A stretch of 8,010 bases of DNA. It comes from an uncultured Selenomonadaceae bacterium (lineage in GTDB: Bacteria; Bacillota; Negativicutes; Selenomonadales; Selenomonadaceae). Made by a program: the position numbers and the translations under genes. Location: NCBI GenBank assembly GCA_905236785.1, contig CAJOQC010000038.1, positions 1-8,010 of the forward strand, given 5' to 3'. The notes beneath the pieces were generated by a model, which had not been told where the DNA came from, did not search any database, and was given only the letters and a program-made list of their open reading frames with translations. This document shows, in pieces, positions 1 to 7,190 of this stretch (positions are counted from its first letter, which is position 1; the number at the start of each line of letters is the position of its first letter).

Positions 1-276
1 GAGAATTGGCAACAGCGGGAGGGAAGCGATATCCACAAAAACGACACCGCCGACGAAACAGTTTCCCTGTCGGACAGGTTCGGCCTTATCATTCACTATT
101 TTGCGCCGACGCAACAGGAGTATTTGGCCATTATCAATCATAAACTAAAAAAACGCGGCATAAACTTGTCGGCGGAGGAACTTCGACTAAAGGCCGTGCA
201 ATGGGAAATGACCCATTCCGGCAGAAACGGCCGCATAGCCCAAGAATTTGTCACCGATTACCTTATCGACACTTGA
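1..276 (+). CDS. DUF815 family AAA+ ATPase, C-terminal fragment (5' end outside window)
   Basis: Frame 1 is open from the first base to a TGA at 274-276 and encodes the last 91 residues of a protein whose start lies upstream. The segment LSDRFGLIIHYFAPTQQEYL, followed by a helical stretch with LSAEELRLKAVQWE and then GRNGRIAQEFVTDYL, matches my memory of the C-terminal lid region of the DUF815 (COG2607) predicted P-loop ATPases. In those proteins a 'SLSDRFGL..F..P.Q..YL' block follows the AAA+ core. The Walker A and B motifs would lie upstream and cannot be seen. The cellular role of the family is not established. The gene ends 73 nt before alaS on the same strand. Its stop codon is embedded in a TTGACA hexamer that may serve as the -35 of an alaS promoter. 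Confidence 0.82.
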   Translation, partial: ENWQQREGSDIHKNDTADETVSLSDRFGLIIHYFAPTQQEYLAIINHKLKKRGINLSAEELRLKAVQWEMTHSGRNGRIAQEFVTDYLIDT

Positions 277-301
277 CAAATCCTTGTTGTTGGAGGAAGA
301 T
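273..301 (+). promoter_or_regulatory. Possible sigma-70 promoter for alaS and downstream genes
   Basis: A perfect TTGACA hexamer at 273-278 overlaps the TGA of the upstream gene. Exactly 17 bp later, GAAGAT at 296-301 matches the -10 consensus at only three of six positions, although these include the important second A and last T. Transcription would begin near 308, about 42 nt before the alaS start. The weak -10 makes this tentative, and the gene could instead be read through from the DUF815 gene. Confidence 0.33.
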
Positions 302-331
302 AGAACGACGGCGAAAACCGCAATAATAAGT

Positions 332-340
332 AAGGAAGGA
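332..340 (+). promoter_or_regulatory. Ribosome binding site that decides the alaS start
   Basis: The purine-rich AAGGAAGGA lies 9 nt before a GTG at 350. The ATG at 359 would be 18 nt away, which is too far for efficient initiation, so the site favours the GTG start. A second Shine-Dalgarno-like GGAGGA at 292-297 has no start codon at a usable distance. Confidence 0.7.
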
Positions 341-349
341 ATTTTTACC

Positions 350-2980
350 GTGAAGTACATGACAGGCAATGAATTACGCGAAGCGTATCTAAACTTTTTT
401 TCCGAAAAACATGGGCATTTGCGTCTTGAGAGCGCATCCCTTATACCCAAGGACGACCCTACTCTTTTGATGATCGGCGCGGGCATGGCGCCCTTTAAGC
501 CCTTTTTCACCGGCAAAATGAAACCGCCCCGCACCAAGATAACCACCTGCCAACGTTGCGTCCGCACCGGCGATATTGAAAACGTGGGGCGCACGGCGCG
601 GCATCAAACCTACTTTGAAATGCTCGGTAATTTCTCCTTTGGGGATTATTTCAAAAACGAGGCTATACCTTGGGCGTGGGAATTTTTGACCGAGGTGTTG
701 GAACTGCCGAAAGAAAAGCTCTGGGTGTCCGTGTACCCCAAGGATGACGAGGCTGTGGAAATTTGGAAACGGCAACCGGGTTTTGACGCGTCACATATTG
801 TGAAAATGGCAGATAATTTCTGGGAAATAGGACCTGGTCCTTGCGGGCCGGATTCCGAGATTTACATCGATCTTGGCGAGGAGCGCGGTTGCGGCAAGGA
901 CACTTGCGCCGTCGGTTGCGATTGCGACCGTTATCTTGAAATTTGGAATTTGGTCTTTACCCAGTTTGACAAGCAGGAGGACGGCGAATATAAGGAACTT
1001 GCCCACAAGAACATTGACACGGGCTGCGGTCTTGAACGTTTGGCTTCGGTTTTGCAGAACAAAAAATCAAACTTCGAGACGGATTTGCTGTTCCCCATTA
1101 TCGAATACGCCGCCAAAGTGGCAGGGGTGGAATACGGTACAGACCCCAAGAAGGATATTTCCCTTAAAGTAATCGCCGACCATGCCCGCAGTATGTCCAT
1201 AATGATAATGGACGGGATTTTGCCTTCCAATGAAGGGCGCGGCTACGTTTTGCGGCGGATTTTGCGCCGCGCCGTGCGCCATGGCAGGTTGTTGGGCATT
1301 AAGGATAAATTCTTGGTAGGCGCGGTGGATGCCGTTGTCGATATTTATAAGGATGCCAGCGATTTTGGCGAGCTTACCAACAAAAAAGAATATATCAAAA
1401 AAGTCATCGGCATTGAAGAAGACAGGTTCGCCGCCACGTTGGCGCAGGGCATGGAACTTTTGAACAACGAAATTTCCGTGTTAAAGAGCGAGAACAAAAC
1501 GGAATTGTCGGGCAAAGTCGGTTTCCGTCTTTATGACACTTTCGGTTTCCCCCGAGAGCTTACGGAGGAAATTTTGCATGAAAATAATTTGACCCTCGAC
1601 CTTGCGGGTTTTGATGCGGCCATGGAAGAGCAACGTTTGCGCGCCCGCAACGCTCGCGCCGCCAACGAGCGGGTGGCTGTGCCGGATTTAAGCGGCATCG
1701 ACACCGGCAAATTGACCGCAGACGAAAACGCCAAGGAAGCGACGGTGGTTGCCATTTGGCAAGATGGCGCATTGGTTGATTCCGTAAACGACGGTGCAGA
1801 GGCGGGGATTATTCTTTCCGCAACGCCCTTTTACGCCGAAGGCGGCGGCCAAGTCGGCGACGTGGGTACTCTTGACGGCGAGTTTTCTCATATTGATGTG
1901 CAAAACACCAAGAAACTTCCCGACGGCACGGTGTATCATGTTTCTTATGTGGCGGAAGGCGGCCTAAAGGTGGGCGAAAAAGTAAAAATATCCGTCAACC
2001 GCGAGAAGAAACTTTCTTCGGCCAGAAACCATACCGCAACCCACCTGTTGCAAGCGGCTCTGAAAAAAGTGGTGGGCGAGCAGGTGAACCAAGCCGGTTC
2101 TCTTGTTACGCCGGAGCGGCTTCGCTTTGACTTTTCAAACTTTGAGCCGGTATCCCCTCAACAGCTTGCCGACGTGGAGGAGCTTGTAAACAACGAGATA
2201 TTAAATGCCGACGACGTGAACATCGAGTTTATGGACATCGACGAGGCAAAAAAACGGGGGGCAATGGCTCTCTTTGGCGAAAAGTACGGGCAGACGGTGC
2301 GTGTGGTAAGCGTAGCCGACTTTAGCATGGAACTTTGCGGCGGCTCTCATGTGAAAAACGTGGGGGAAATAGGTATGTTCAAAATCGTCGGCGAAACCGG
2401 CGTGGCGGCAGGCGTTCGCCGTATTGAAGCCATAACGGGCAGAGCCGCCCTTGAATTTGCCCGCCGCGAGACGGAATTGCTAAGTGAAACGGCGCAACTT
2501 CTAAAGACCAAGCCGGACAACGTGCCAACGCAGGTTGAGCGTATGCTGGCCAATCAGAAGGAAATGCAGACGGAACTGGATAAAGTTGCGGATATGCGTA
2601 AACACGCCGACGCGCAAAAACTTTTGATGGGCGTGCAGGAAATAGGCGCGGTTAAGTTCGTGGGCGGCCATGCCCAAGCGGCCGACATAGACGAACTCAG
2701 AAACATAGCCGACATGATATGTTCGCAGGTTGATAACGGCGTGGCGGTTCTTGCCGCCGTTGTTGGCGACAACAAAGTCAATTTGGTGGTGAAAGCCGCC
2801 AAAGGCGCAGTTGCCCTCGGTGTAAACGCGGGGAAAATCATAAAGGAAGCCGCCAAAGAGGTGGGCGGCGGCGGCGGCGGCCGCGCCGACATGGCGCAGG
2901 CCGGCGGCAAAAATCCGCAGGCCTTGCCTAAGTTCTTCGACAAAGCGCGGGAACTTTGCAAGGCGCAAATTAACGCGTAA
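350..2980 (+). CDS. alaS: Alanyl-tRNA synthetase
   Basis: Cytoplasmic class II synthetase that charges tRNA-Ala with alanine using ATP and hydrolyses mischarged Ser/Gly-tRNA-Ala. From the GTG start it has 876 residues, essentially the length of the E. coli enzyme. The catalytic core spans about residues 1-240 and includes TCQRCVRTGDIENVGR (66-81), class II motif 2 around YFEMLGNFSFGDYF (88-101), and motif 3 at DTGCGLERL (223-231). A Cys-rich stretch, CGKDTCAVGCDCDRY (181-195), sits between them. The tRNA-binding helical region includes EGRGYVLRRILRRAVRHG (295-312). The editing domain keeps the zinc ligands HTATH (561-565) and CGGSH (663-667). The C-Ala domain ends with six glycines and RADMAQAGGK (845-854), where most relatives have RPDMAQAGG. 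The GTG at 350 is chosen for Shine-Dalgarno spacing; ATG 359 would give 873 residues. There is no T-box leader. The adaptor gene starts 20 nt after the stop, probably in the same transcript. Confidence 0.97.
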   Translation: MKYMTGNELREAYLNFFSEKHGHLRLESASLIPKDDPTLLMIGAGMAPFKPFFTGKMKPPRTKITTCQRCVRTGDIENVGRTARHQTYFEMLGNFSFGDYFKNEAIPWAWEFLTEVLELPKEKLWVSVYPKDDEAVEIWKRQPGFDASHIVKMADNFWEIGPGPCGPDSEIYIDLGEERGCGKDTCAVGCDCDRYLEIWNLVFTQFDKQEDGEYKELAHKNIDTGCGLERLASVLQNKKSNFETDLLFPIIEYAAKVAGVEYGTDPKKDISLKVIADHARSMSIMIMDGILPSNEGRGYVLRRILRRAVRHGRLLGIKDKFLVGAVDAVVDIYKDASDFGELTNKKEYIKKVIGIEEDRFAATLAQGMELLNNEISVLKSENKTELSGKVGFRLYDTFGFPRELTEEILHENNLTLDLAGFDAAMEEQRLRARNARAANERVAVPDLSGIDTGKLTADENAKEATVVAIWQDGALVDSVNDGAEAGIILSATPFYAEGGGQVGDVGTLDGEFSHIDVQNTKKLPDGTVYHVSYVAEGGLKVGEKVKISVNREKKLSSARNHTATHLLQAALKKVVGEQVNQAGSLVTPERLRFDFSNFEPVSPQQLADVEELVNNEILNADDVNIEFMDIDEAKKRGAMALFGEKYGQTVRVVSVADFSMELCGGSHVKNVGEIGMFKIVGETGVAAGVRRIEAITGRAALEFARRETELLSETAQLLKTKPDNVPTQVERMLANQKEMQTELDKVADMRKHADAQKLLMGVQEIGAVKFVGGHAQAADIDELRNIADMICSQVDNGVAVLAAVVGDNKVNLVVKAAKGAVALGVNAGKIIKEAAKEVGGGGGGRADMAQAGGKNPQALPKFFDKARELCKAQINA
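2864..2881 (+). repeat. (GGC)6 microsatellite inside alaS
   Basis: Six uninterrupted GGC codons encode glycines 839-844 of AlaRS. The glycine run is a conserved feature of the C-Ala domain, but here every glycine uses the same codon, which leaves a pure trinucleotide repeat. Slippage would change the run by whole codons without shifting the frame. Confidence 0.85.
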
Positions 2981-3000
2981 CCCCAAAGAGTGATTCTCAA

Positions 3001-4017
3001 ATGGAAGTAGACATTACCGAAAAGATAAATCGTTGGTTAAAAATCGGCGCGGCGTTGTTGGCGGCAGCGGCCATAACTGCTGCCGTCGCCTTTGGCGGCA
3101 ACTATGGCAAAGACGGCGCAATCACCGTACGCGACGCTAAAATCGCCGGCGTGGCGGTGGGGGTAAAGACCCGCGCCGCCGGAAAACTTGTTTCCGTTGC
3201 GGCGGAGGAAGGAAAAAACGTGGCGGCGGGGGATGTCGTGGCCACGGTGGAGGTAAGCATCACCGAGGATGATGTTGCCCAGCTTGAGCAAAACTTGGAG
3301 CTTGCCAAACAAAACCTTGAACAGCTAAAAAAAGGCCAAACAGTAACCGTCCCCGTGGTGAACCCGGCGGCGGCGACGGGAGGCGCGGAGTTGGCGGCGG
3401 CAGAAGCGCGGCTTAAGCGCATGAACGACCTCTTTGAAATGGGGGCAATCAGCAAGGTCAAACGGGACGAAGCCGCCTCTCAATACGAAGCGGCAAAATC
3501 GGTGGGGAGCGTACCATCCGTGACTTACGAAACAAAAACCGAACCTACGCCGCCCGAAACGTTGGCCGCCGCCGAAATAATCGTGCGCCAATCCGAAGCC
3601 GCTCTTGCCAACGCCAAAAGCGACAGGGCATCGACGGAAATAACCGCGCCCGTTGCCGGTACGGTTCATCTGTCGGATAAAAAGGCGGGCGACGAACTAA
3701 AGGCCGGCGATACACTAATGGTCATAAGCGATGCGGAAAATCTGTGGATTGAAGCGATACTTGACGAAGGGCAAAAGAAAAAAGTAAAACCGGGGCAGTT
3801 TGTGAGCTATGAAATAGACGGGCATAAACTAAACGGCACAGTGACAAGCGTGGAAGAACCGCAAGAAGCGGAGGAAACGGCCACCGACGGCGGTGCGCCG
3901 GAGAGCATAGGCGAAGGCAAGGCAATAGCCAAAATTTCCCTGCCCGCAAAGACGGATTTTGTCATAAACCCCAATCAAAAAATTTCCGTGGAAATATTTG
4001 CAGAGAAAGAAACGTAA
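3001..4017 (+). CDS. HlyD/AcrA-like periplasmic adaptor (membrane fusion protein)
   Basis: Probably links an inner-membrane transporter to an outer-membrane channel in a tripartite efflux or secretion pump. The 338-residue product has a short cytoplasmic N-terminus, one membrane segment (about 14-32, no lipobox and no cysteine), a first half-lipoyl motif (about 53-84, VKTRAAGKLVSVAAEEGKNV), a helical hairpin (about 88-210), the second half-lipoyl motif (about 212-245, TAPVAGTVHLSDKKAGDELK) and a beta-barrel (about 247-335, NLWIEAILDEGQKKKVKPGQ). The hairpin tip contains R140, L144 and S151, spaced as in the R-x3-L-x6-S motif of TolC-contacting adaptors such as AcrA and MacA. Both hairpin arms are broken by Pro/Thr/Val-rich stretches (about 112-128 and 168-186). 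No ABC, RND or MFS transporter or TolC gene is in the window, so its partners and substrate are unknown. A weak AAGAG at 2986-2990 serves ATG 3001. Confidence 0.88.
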   Translation: MEVDITEKINRWLKIGAALLAAAAITAAVAFGGNYGKDGAITVRDAKIAGVAVGVKTRAAGKLVSVAAEEGKNVAAGDVVATVEVSITEDDVAQLEQNLELAKQNLEQLKKGQTVTVPVVNPAAATGGAELAAAEARLKRMNDLFEMGAISKVKRDEAASQYEAAKSVGSVPSVTYETKTEPTPPETLAAAEIIVRQSEAALANAKSDRASTEITAPVAGTVHLSDKKAGDELKAGDTLMVISDAENLWIEAILDEGQKKKVKPGQFVSYEIDGHKLNGTVTSVEEPQEAEETATDGGAPESIGEGKAIAKISLPAKTDFVINPNQKISVEIFAEKET

Positions 4018-4019
4018 AC

Positions 4020-4025
4020 GGAGAG
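4020..4025 (+). promoter_or_regulatory. Ribosome binding site deciding the glycerate kinase start
   Basis: GGAGAG lies 8 nt before ATG 4034. An in-frame TTG at 3998 would add a 12-residue, highly basic leader inside the preceding gene. It has no comparable site, so ATG 4034 is preferred. Confidence 0.7.
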
Positions 4026-4033
4026 CAGTACAA

Positions 4034-5194
4034 ATGAAAGTCGTGGTTGCCGTTGATTCTTTTAAGGGAAGTATCGGCTCTTTGGCGGCGGGCGAAGCGG
4101 CGCGAGAGGGCATAATTAAAGCCTGCCCCGATGCGACGGTGGTCGTTTGCCCCCTTGCCGACGGCGGCGAGGGAACAACGGACGCGTTGACGGCGGGGCT
4201 TGGCGGCGTTAAACAAAAAGTTACGGTCACCGACCCGTTGGGAAGAAAAATTGTAGCCGAATACGGAATATTGCCGGGCAGATGCACTGCTGTTGCGGAA
4301 ATGGCAGCGGCGGCGGGGCTTACTCTTGTCCCATCGGAGCAACGCGACGTAATGCGCGCCACTACCTACGGCGTTGGGGAAATGATACTCGACGCAATAA
4401 AAAAAGGTTGTCGCCGTTTCATTGTTGGCATCGGCGGCAGCGCAACCAACGACGGCGGCGCGGGGATGCTTCAAGCCTTGGGCTTTGGGTTGCTCGATAA
4501 GACCGGCAAAAATATTCCTTTCGGCGCGGCGGGCTTAAAAGAGCTGGCGAAGATTGACACGAAGAATGTTATTCCCGAATTGAAAGAGTGTTCCTTCAAA
4601 ATTGCCTGCGACGTGGAAAATCCACTGTGCGGGGAGAATGGTTGCAGTGCGGTTTTTGCACCGCAAAAAGGCGCAAACCCCGCAGATATTCCTCTTATGG
4701 ACAAGTGGCTTTCGGATTTTGCCGAACTGTCCGAAGAAAAATTTGCCAAAGCCGACCGAAATTTCCCCGGCGCGGGGGCGGCAGGCGGGCTTGGCTTTGC
4801 TTTTTTGGCCTACACCGACGCTGTTTTGGAGTCCGGGGTAAAAATCGTTTTGGAGGAAACACGGCTAAAAGAGCATATTTGCGACGCGGATTTGGTTATC
4901 ACCGGGGAAGGGCGAATAGACGGGCAGACGGTTATGGGCAAAGCTCCCGTAGGCGTTGCCGAAACGGCCAAAATTTTTAACAAGCCCGTTGTGGCTCTCG
5001 CCGGTTGCGTAGGTAATGGAGCAAAGGCGTGCCATGAGCATGGCATTGACGCTGTTTTTCCCGTATTGCAAAGGGTTACTTCGCTGGCGGAGGCAATGGA
5101 CGAAAACAATGCGCGGCAGAATATTACCGACACAACGGAAGAGATTATGCGCCTTATCTGCGCCGGTGTAACTAATGTACCAAAGGATGGTTAA
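4034..5194 (+). CDS. glxK: Type I glycerate kinase (GlxK/GarK family)
   Basis: Cytoplasmic enzyme that phosphorylates D-glycerate with ATP. The GarK/GlxK family members give 2-phosphoglycerate, feeding glyoxylate, tartronate or hydroxypyruvate-derived carbon into lower glycolysis. The 386-residue product is close to the roughly 380 residues usual for the family. Visible signatures are the N-terminal VVAVDSFKGS (4-13), CPLADGGEGTTDAL (39-52), VGIGGSATNDGGAGMLQALG (131-150), CDVENPLCG (192-200), the glycine-rich GAGAAGGLGFAF (246-257) and ITGEGRIDGQT (289-299). All expected blocks are present and the frame is intact. The adaptor gene ends 16 nt upstream and recJ starts 3 nt after the stop, so translational coupling to recJ is likely. 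No other glycerate-pathway gene (tartronate semialdehyde reductase, glyoxylate carboligase) is nearby, so the pathway source of glycerate cannot be told. The symbol names the family, not a proven orthologue. Confidence 0.94.
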   Translation: MKVVVAVDSFKGSIGSLAAGEAAREGIIKACPDATVVVCPLADGGEGTTDALTAGLGGVKQKVTVTDPLGRKIVAEYGILPGRCTAVAEMAAAAGLTLVPSEQRDVMRATTYGVGEMILDAIKKGCRRFIVGIGGSATNDGGAGMLQALGFGLLDKTGKNIPFGAAGLKELAKIDTKNVIPELKECSFKIACDVENPLCGENGCSAVFAPQKGANPADIPLMDKWLSDFAELSEEKFAKADRNFPGAGAAGGLGFAFLAYTDAVLESGVKIVLEETRLKEHICDADLVITGEGRIDGQTVMGKAPVGVAETAKIFNKPVVALAGCVGNGAKACHEHGIDAVFPVLQRVTSLAEAMDENNARQNITDTTEEIMRLICAGVTNVPKDG

Positions 5195-5197
5195 AAG

Positions 5198-7177
5198 ATG
5201 TTGAAACGCTGGATATTGCCCGAGGACAACGACAAAGAGGAAATTGCCGAATTTGCCGCCGCCATAGGCGTTTCGGAAATTACGGCGCAAATACTTTGGC
5301 ACAGGAACATTAAGAACCCGGAAAAAGCCGCCGAATTTTTGAACCCCACGGAGCGACAGCCCTTTTACGACCCATTTTTGATGAAGGATATGGAAACGGC
5401 AGTTAAAAGGATAAAGACAGCTCTTGACAAGGGGGAAAAGATAATTGTCTACGGCGATTACGACGTGGATGGCATTACGGCGACGGCTCTCTTGGTGAAA
5501 AATTTGCGTCGATTGGGGGCAAAGAAGGCGGATTTTTACATTCCCGACCGACAAAAAGAAGGCTATGGTTTTAACCTAAACGCGCTAAACAAAATTGCCG
5601 ACGAAAAAACCGATTTGCTCATTTCCGTAGACTGCGGCATTTCCTCCCTTGAGGACGTGGCGGCCATGAAGGGCAAACTCGACATTATAATCACCGACCA
5701 TCACACGCCGGGTCAGGTTTTGCCCGACGCTTTGGCGGTGGTGAACCCCCACCGCGATGACTGCGGCTACCCCGATAAAAATCTTGCGGGGGTGGGCGTG
5801 TCCTTTAAGCTGTGTCAAGCCCTGTGGAAAGAAATAAAGGGCGAGGATTTTGTCGATGATTTGGAGTTTGTCGCCTTGGGTACGGTGGCGGACATTGTGC
5901 CGCTCGTGGGCGAAAACAGACGTATTGTAAAAAGCGGTTTAATTAGGCTTGGCGATACGAAGAATTTGTCGCCGGGGCTAAACGCGCTTTTGGACGTGGC
6001 ATCGCTTACGGGGAAAGTGCTAAACTCCGGGCATATCGCCTTTGGGCTTGCGCCGCGCATAAACGCCGCCGGGCGAATGGGCAGCGGCAGCGACGGAGTG
6101 AAACTTCTTTTGACGGACAACGAAACCGAAGCCGCCGTTATCGCCCGCAAGCTGAACGACGAAAACGCCGAGCGGCAGGACGTGGAAAAGAAAATTTTGG
6201 ACTGCGCCGAAGAAAAACTCGCAACGACGGATCTTCACCATTCAATCGTCATCGACGGCTACGAATGGCACTCCGGCGTAATCGGCATCGTGGCGGGGCG
6301 GCTATTGGATAAATATTATCTGCCCACGGTAGTCATAAGCCGTCAAGGGGACAACAGCAAAGGGTCATGCCGCAGTATCAAGGGATTAAATATGTTTGAT
6401 GCCCTAACCTCCCTCAAAAAATATTTGACGGCGTATGGCGGACACGAAATGGCGGCGGGATTTACCATAAAAGAAAAATACATAGCCGACTTTGCCAAGG
6501 ATTTTGACGAATATGCCAATGAACATTTGCAAAAAGAAGATTATATCCCCGTCGTAAACGTGGCGGCGGTGGTGTCACCCCAGGATATGAGCGTTAAAAC
6601 CGTCAGTGAGTTGCAGGCTCTTGAGCCTTACGGCATGGGTAACCCCAAGCCGCTTTTTGGGTGCAAAAATTTGCAGGGCAAAAACGCCAAGGTCATCGGC
6701 AAAAAAGCCAACCACCTTACTTTTACGGTGGGGAACGGCAATAAAGAAATAAAAATGGTGGCATGGAACAGGGCGGATTTGGCGCGGACGGTGAACAGCG
6801 AACCCGTTGATATTGTTTATGTCCCACAGCTCAATCTTTGGCAGGGGCAATATAATTTAGAGGGGTTGGTGGAGGATTTTGCCCCGGCTGACAGCGGCAA
6901 AGTGTTCCCCACGCGGGAAATTTTGGCAGATGTTTATCGTTTTCTCAAAAAAATAAGCGCGGCAGGGGATAATATTCCCTTTGATGCGCCGACTTTGACC
7001 GCTATGTTTAACGAGAACCGCAATGGCGGCGAAAAATTTTCGCTTTACACCATGACGACGGCGTTAAAAATTTTCCGCGAATTGAAACTTTTGGCGGCGG
7101 GCGAAAAAAATTATCGAATTTTGCCGTCAAAGAAAACGGATTTGAACAATTCGCCCACGTTTTGCCGAAAAATTTAG
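5198..7177 (+). CDS. recJ: Single-stranded-DNA-specific 5'-3' exonuclease RecJ
   Basis: DHH-family, Mn/Mg-dependent exonuclease that degrades single-stranded DNA from the 5' end in RecF-type recombination, mismatch repair and fork processing. The DHH domain shows motif I VYGDYDVDGITATALL (84-99), motif II SVDCGIS (143-149), motif III ITDHHTPGQ (165-173) followed by VVNPHRDDCGYP (181-192), motif IV LGTVADIVPL (227-236) and PRINAAGRMG (286-295). The DHHA1 domain includes WHSGVIGIVAGRL (357-369), KGSCRSIKGLNMFDAL (388-403) and GGHEMAAGF (414-422). An OB-fold-like region follows, with EPYGMGNPKPLF (476-487) and a segment to about residue 562. A further extension of about 97 residues (563-659) is absent from the shorter E. 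coli-type protein of about 577 residues, whereas longer Firmicutes RecJ proteins have C-terminal additions. AAAGGA at 5182-5187, inside the end of the glycerate kinase gene, serves ATG 5198. All metal-ligand motifs look intact. Confidence 0.96.
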   Translation: MLKRWILPEDNDKEEIAEFAAAIGVSEITAQILWHRNIKNPEKAAEFLNPTERQPFYDPFLMKDMETAVKRIKTALDKGEKIIVYGDYDVDGITATALLVKNLRRLGAKKADFYIPDRQKEGYGFNLNALNKIADEKTDLLISVDCGISSLEDVAAMKGKLDIIITDHHTPGQVLPDALAVVNPHRDDCGYPDKNLAGVGVSFKLCQALWKEIKGEDFVDDLEFVALGTVADIVPLVGENRRIVKSGLIRLGDTKNLSPGLNALLDVASLTGKVLNSGHIAFGLAPRINAAGRMGSGSDGVKLLLTDNETEAAVIARKLNDENAERQDVEKKILDCAEEKLATTDLHHSIVIDGYEWHSGVIGIVAGRLLDKYYLPTVVISRQGDNSKGSCRSIKGLNMFDALTSLKKYLTAYGGHEMAAGFTIKEKYIADFAKDFDEYANEHLQKEDYIPVVNVAAVVSPQDMSVKTVSELQALEPYGMGNPKPLFGCKNLQGKNAKVIGKKANHLTFTVGNGNKEIKMVAWNRADLARTVNSEPVDIVYVPQLNLWQGQYNLEGLVEDFAPADSGKVFPTREILADVYRFLKKISAAGDNIPFDAPTLTAMFNENRNGGEKFSLYTMTTALKIFRELKLLAAGEKNYRILPSKKTDLNNSPTFCRKI

Positions 7178-7190
7178 TTGGCGGGCGAAT

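Noticed and set aside
292..297. GGAGGA as a ribosome binding site for a leader peptide
   Set aside because: No ATG, GTG or TTG follows at a usable distance; the next start codon is the alaS GTG at 350.
278..344. Pairing of AAATCCTT (278-285) with AAGGAATTT (336-344) as a Shine-Dalgarno-sequestering stem
   Set aside because: It is a weak, bulged, AT-rich helix closing a loop of about 50 nt, and it would be largely absent from a transcript starting near 308.
277..349. T-box riboswitch in front of alaS
   Set aside because: The gap is only 73 nt and has neither the T-box consensus loop nor a terminator/antiterminator pair.
248..349. Extended alaS start at TTG 248
   Set aside because: It overlaps the DUF815 gene, lacks a suitable ribosome binding site and adds residues foreign to AlaRS.
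2501..2986. Minus-strand open frame of 161 codons over the end of alaS
   Set aside because: It is antisense to conserved AlaRS sequence and its poly-Ala run merely mirrors the GGC repeat.
3998..4033. Extended glycerate kinase start at TTG 3998
   Set aside because: It lies within the adaptor gene, adds a very basic leader not seen in the family, and GGAGAG is placed correctly for ATG 4034.
4865..5554. Minus-strand open frame of 229 codons across the glxK/recJ junction
   Set aside because: It is antisense to two well-supported genes, shows no recognisable domain, and spans their boundary as a codon-bias shadow would.
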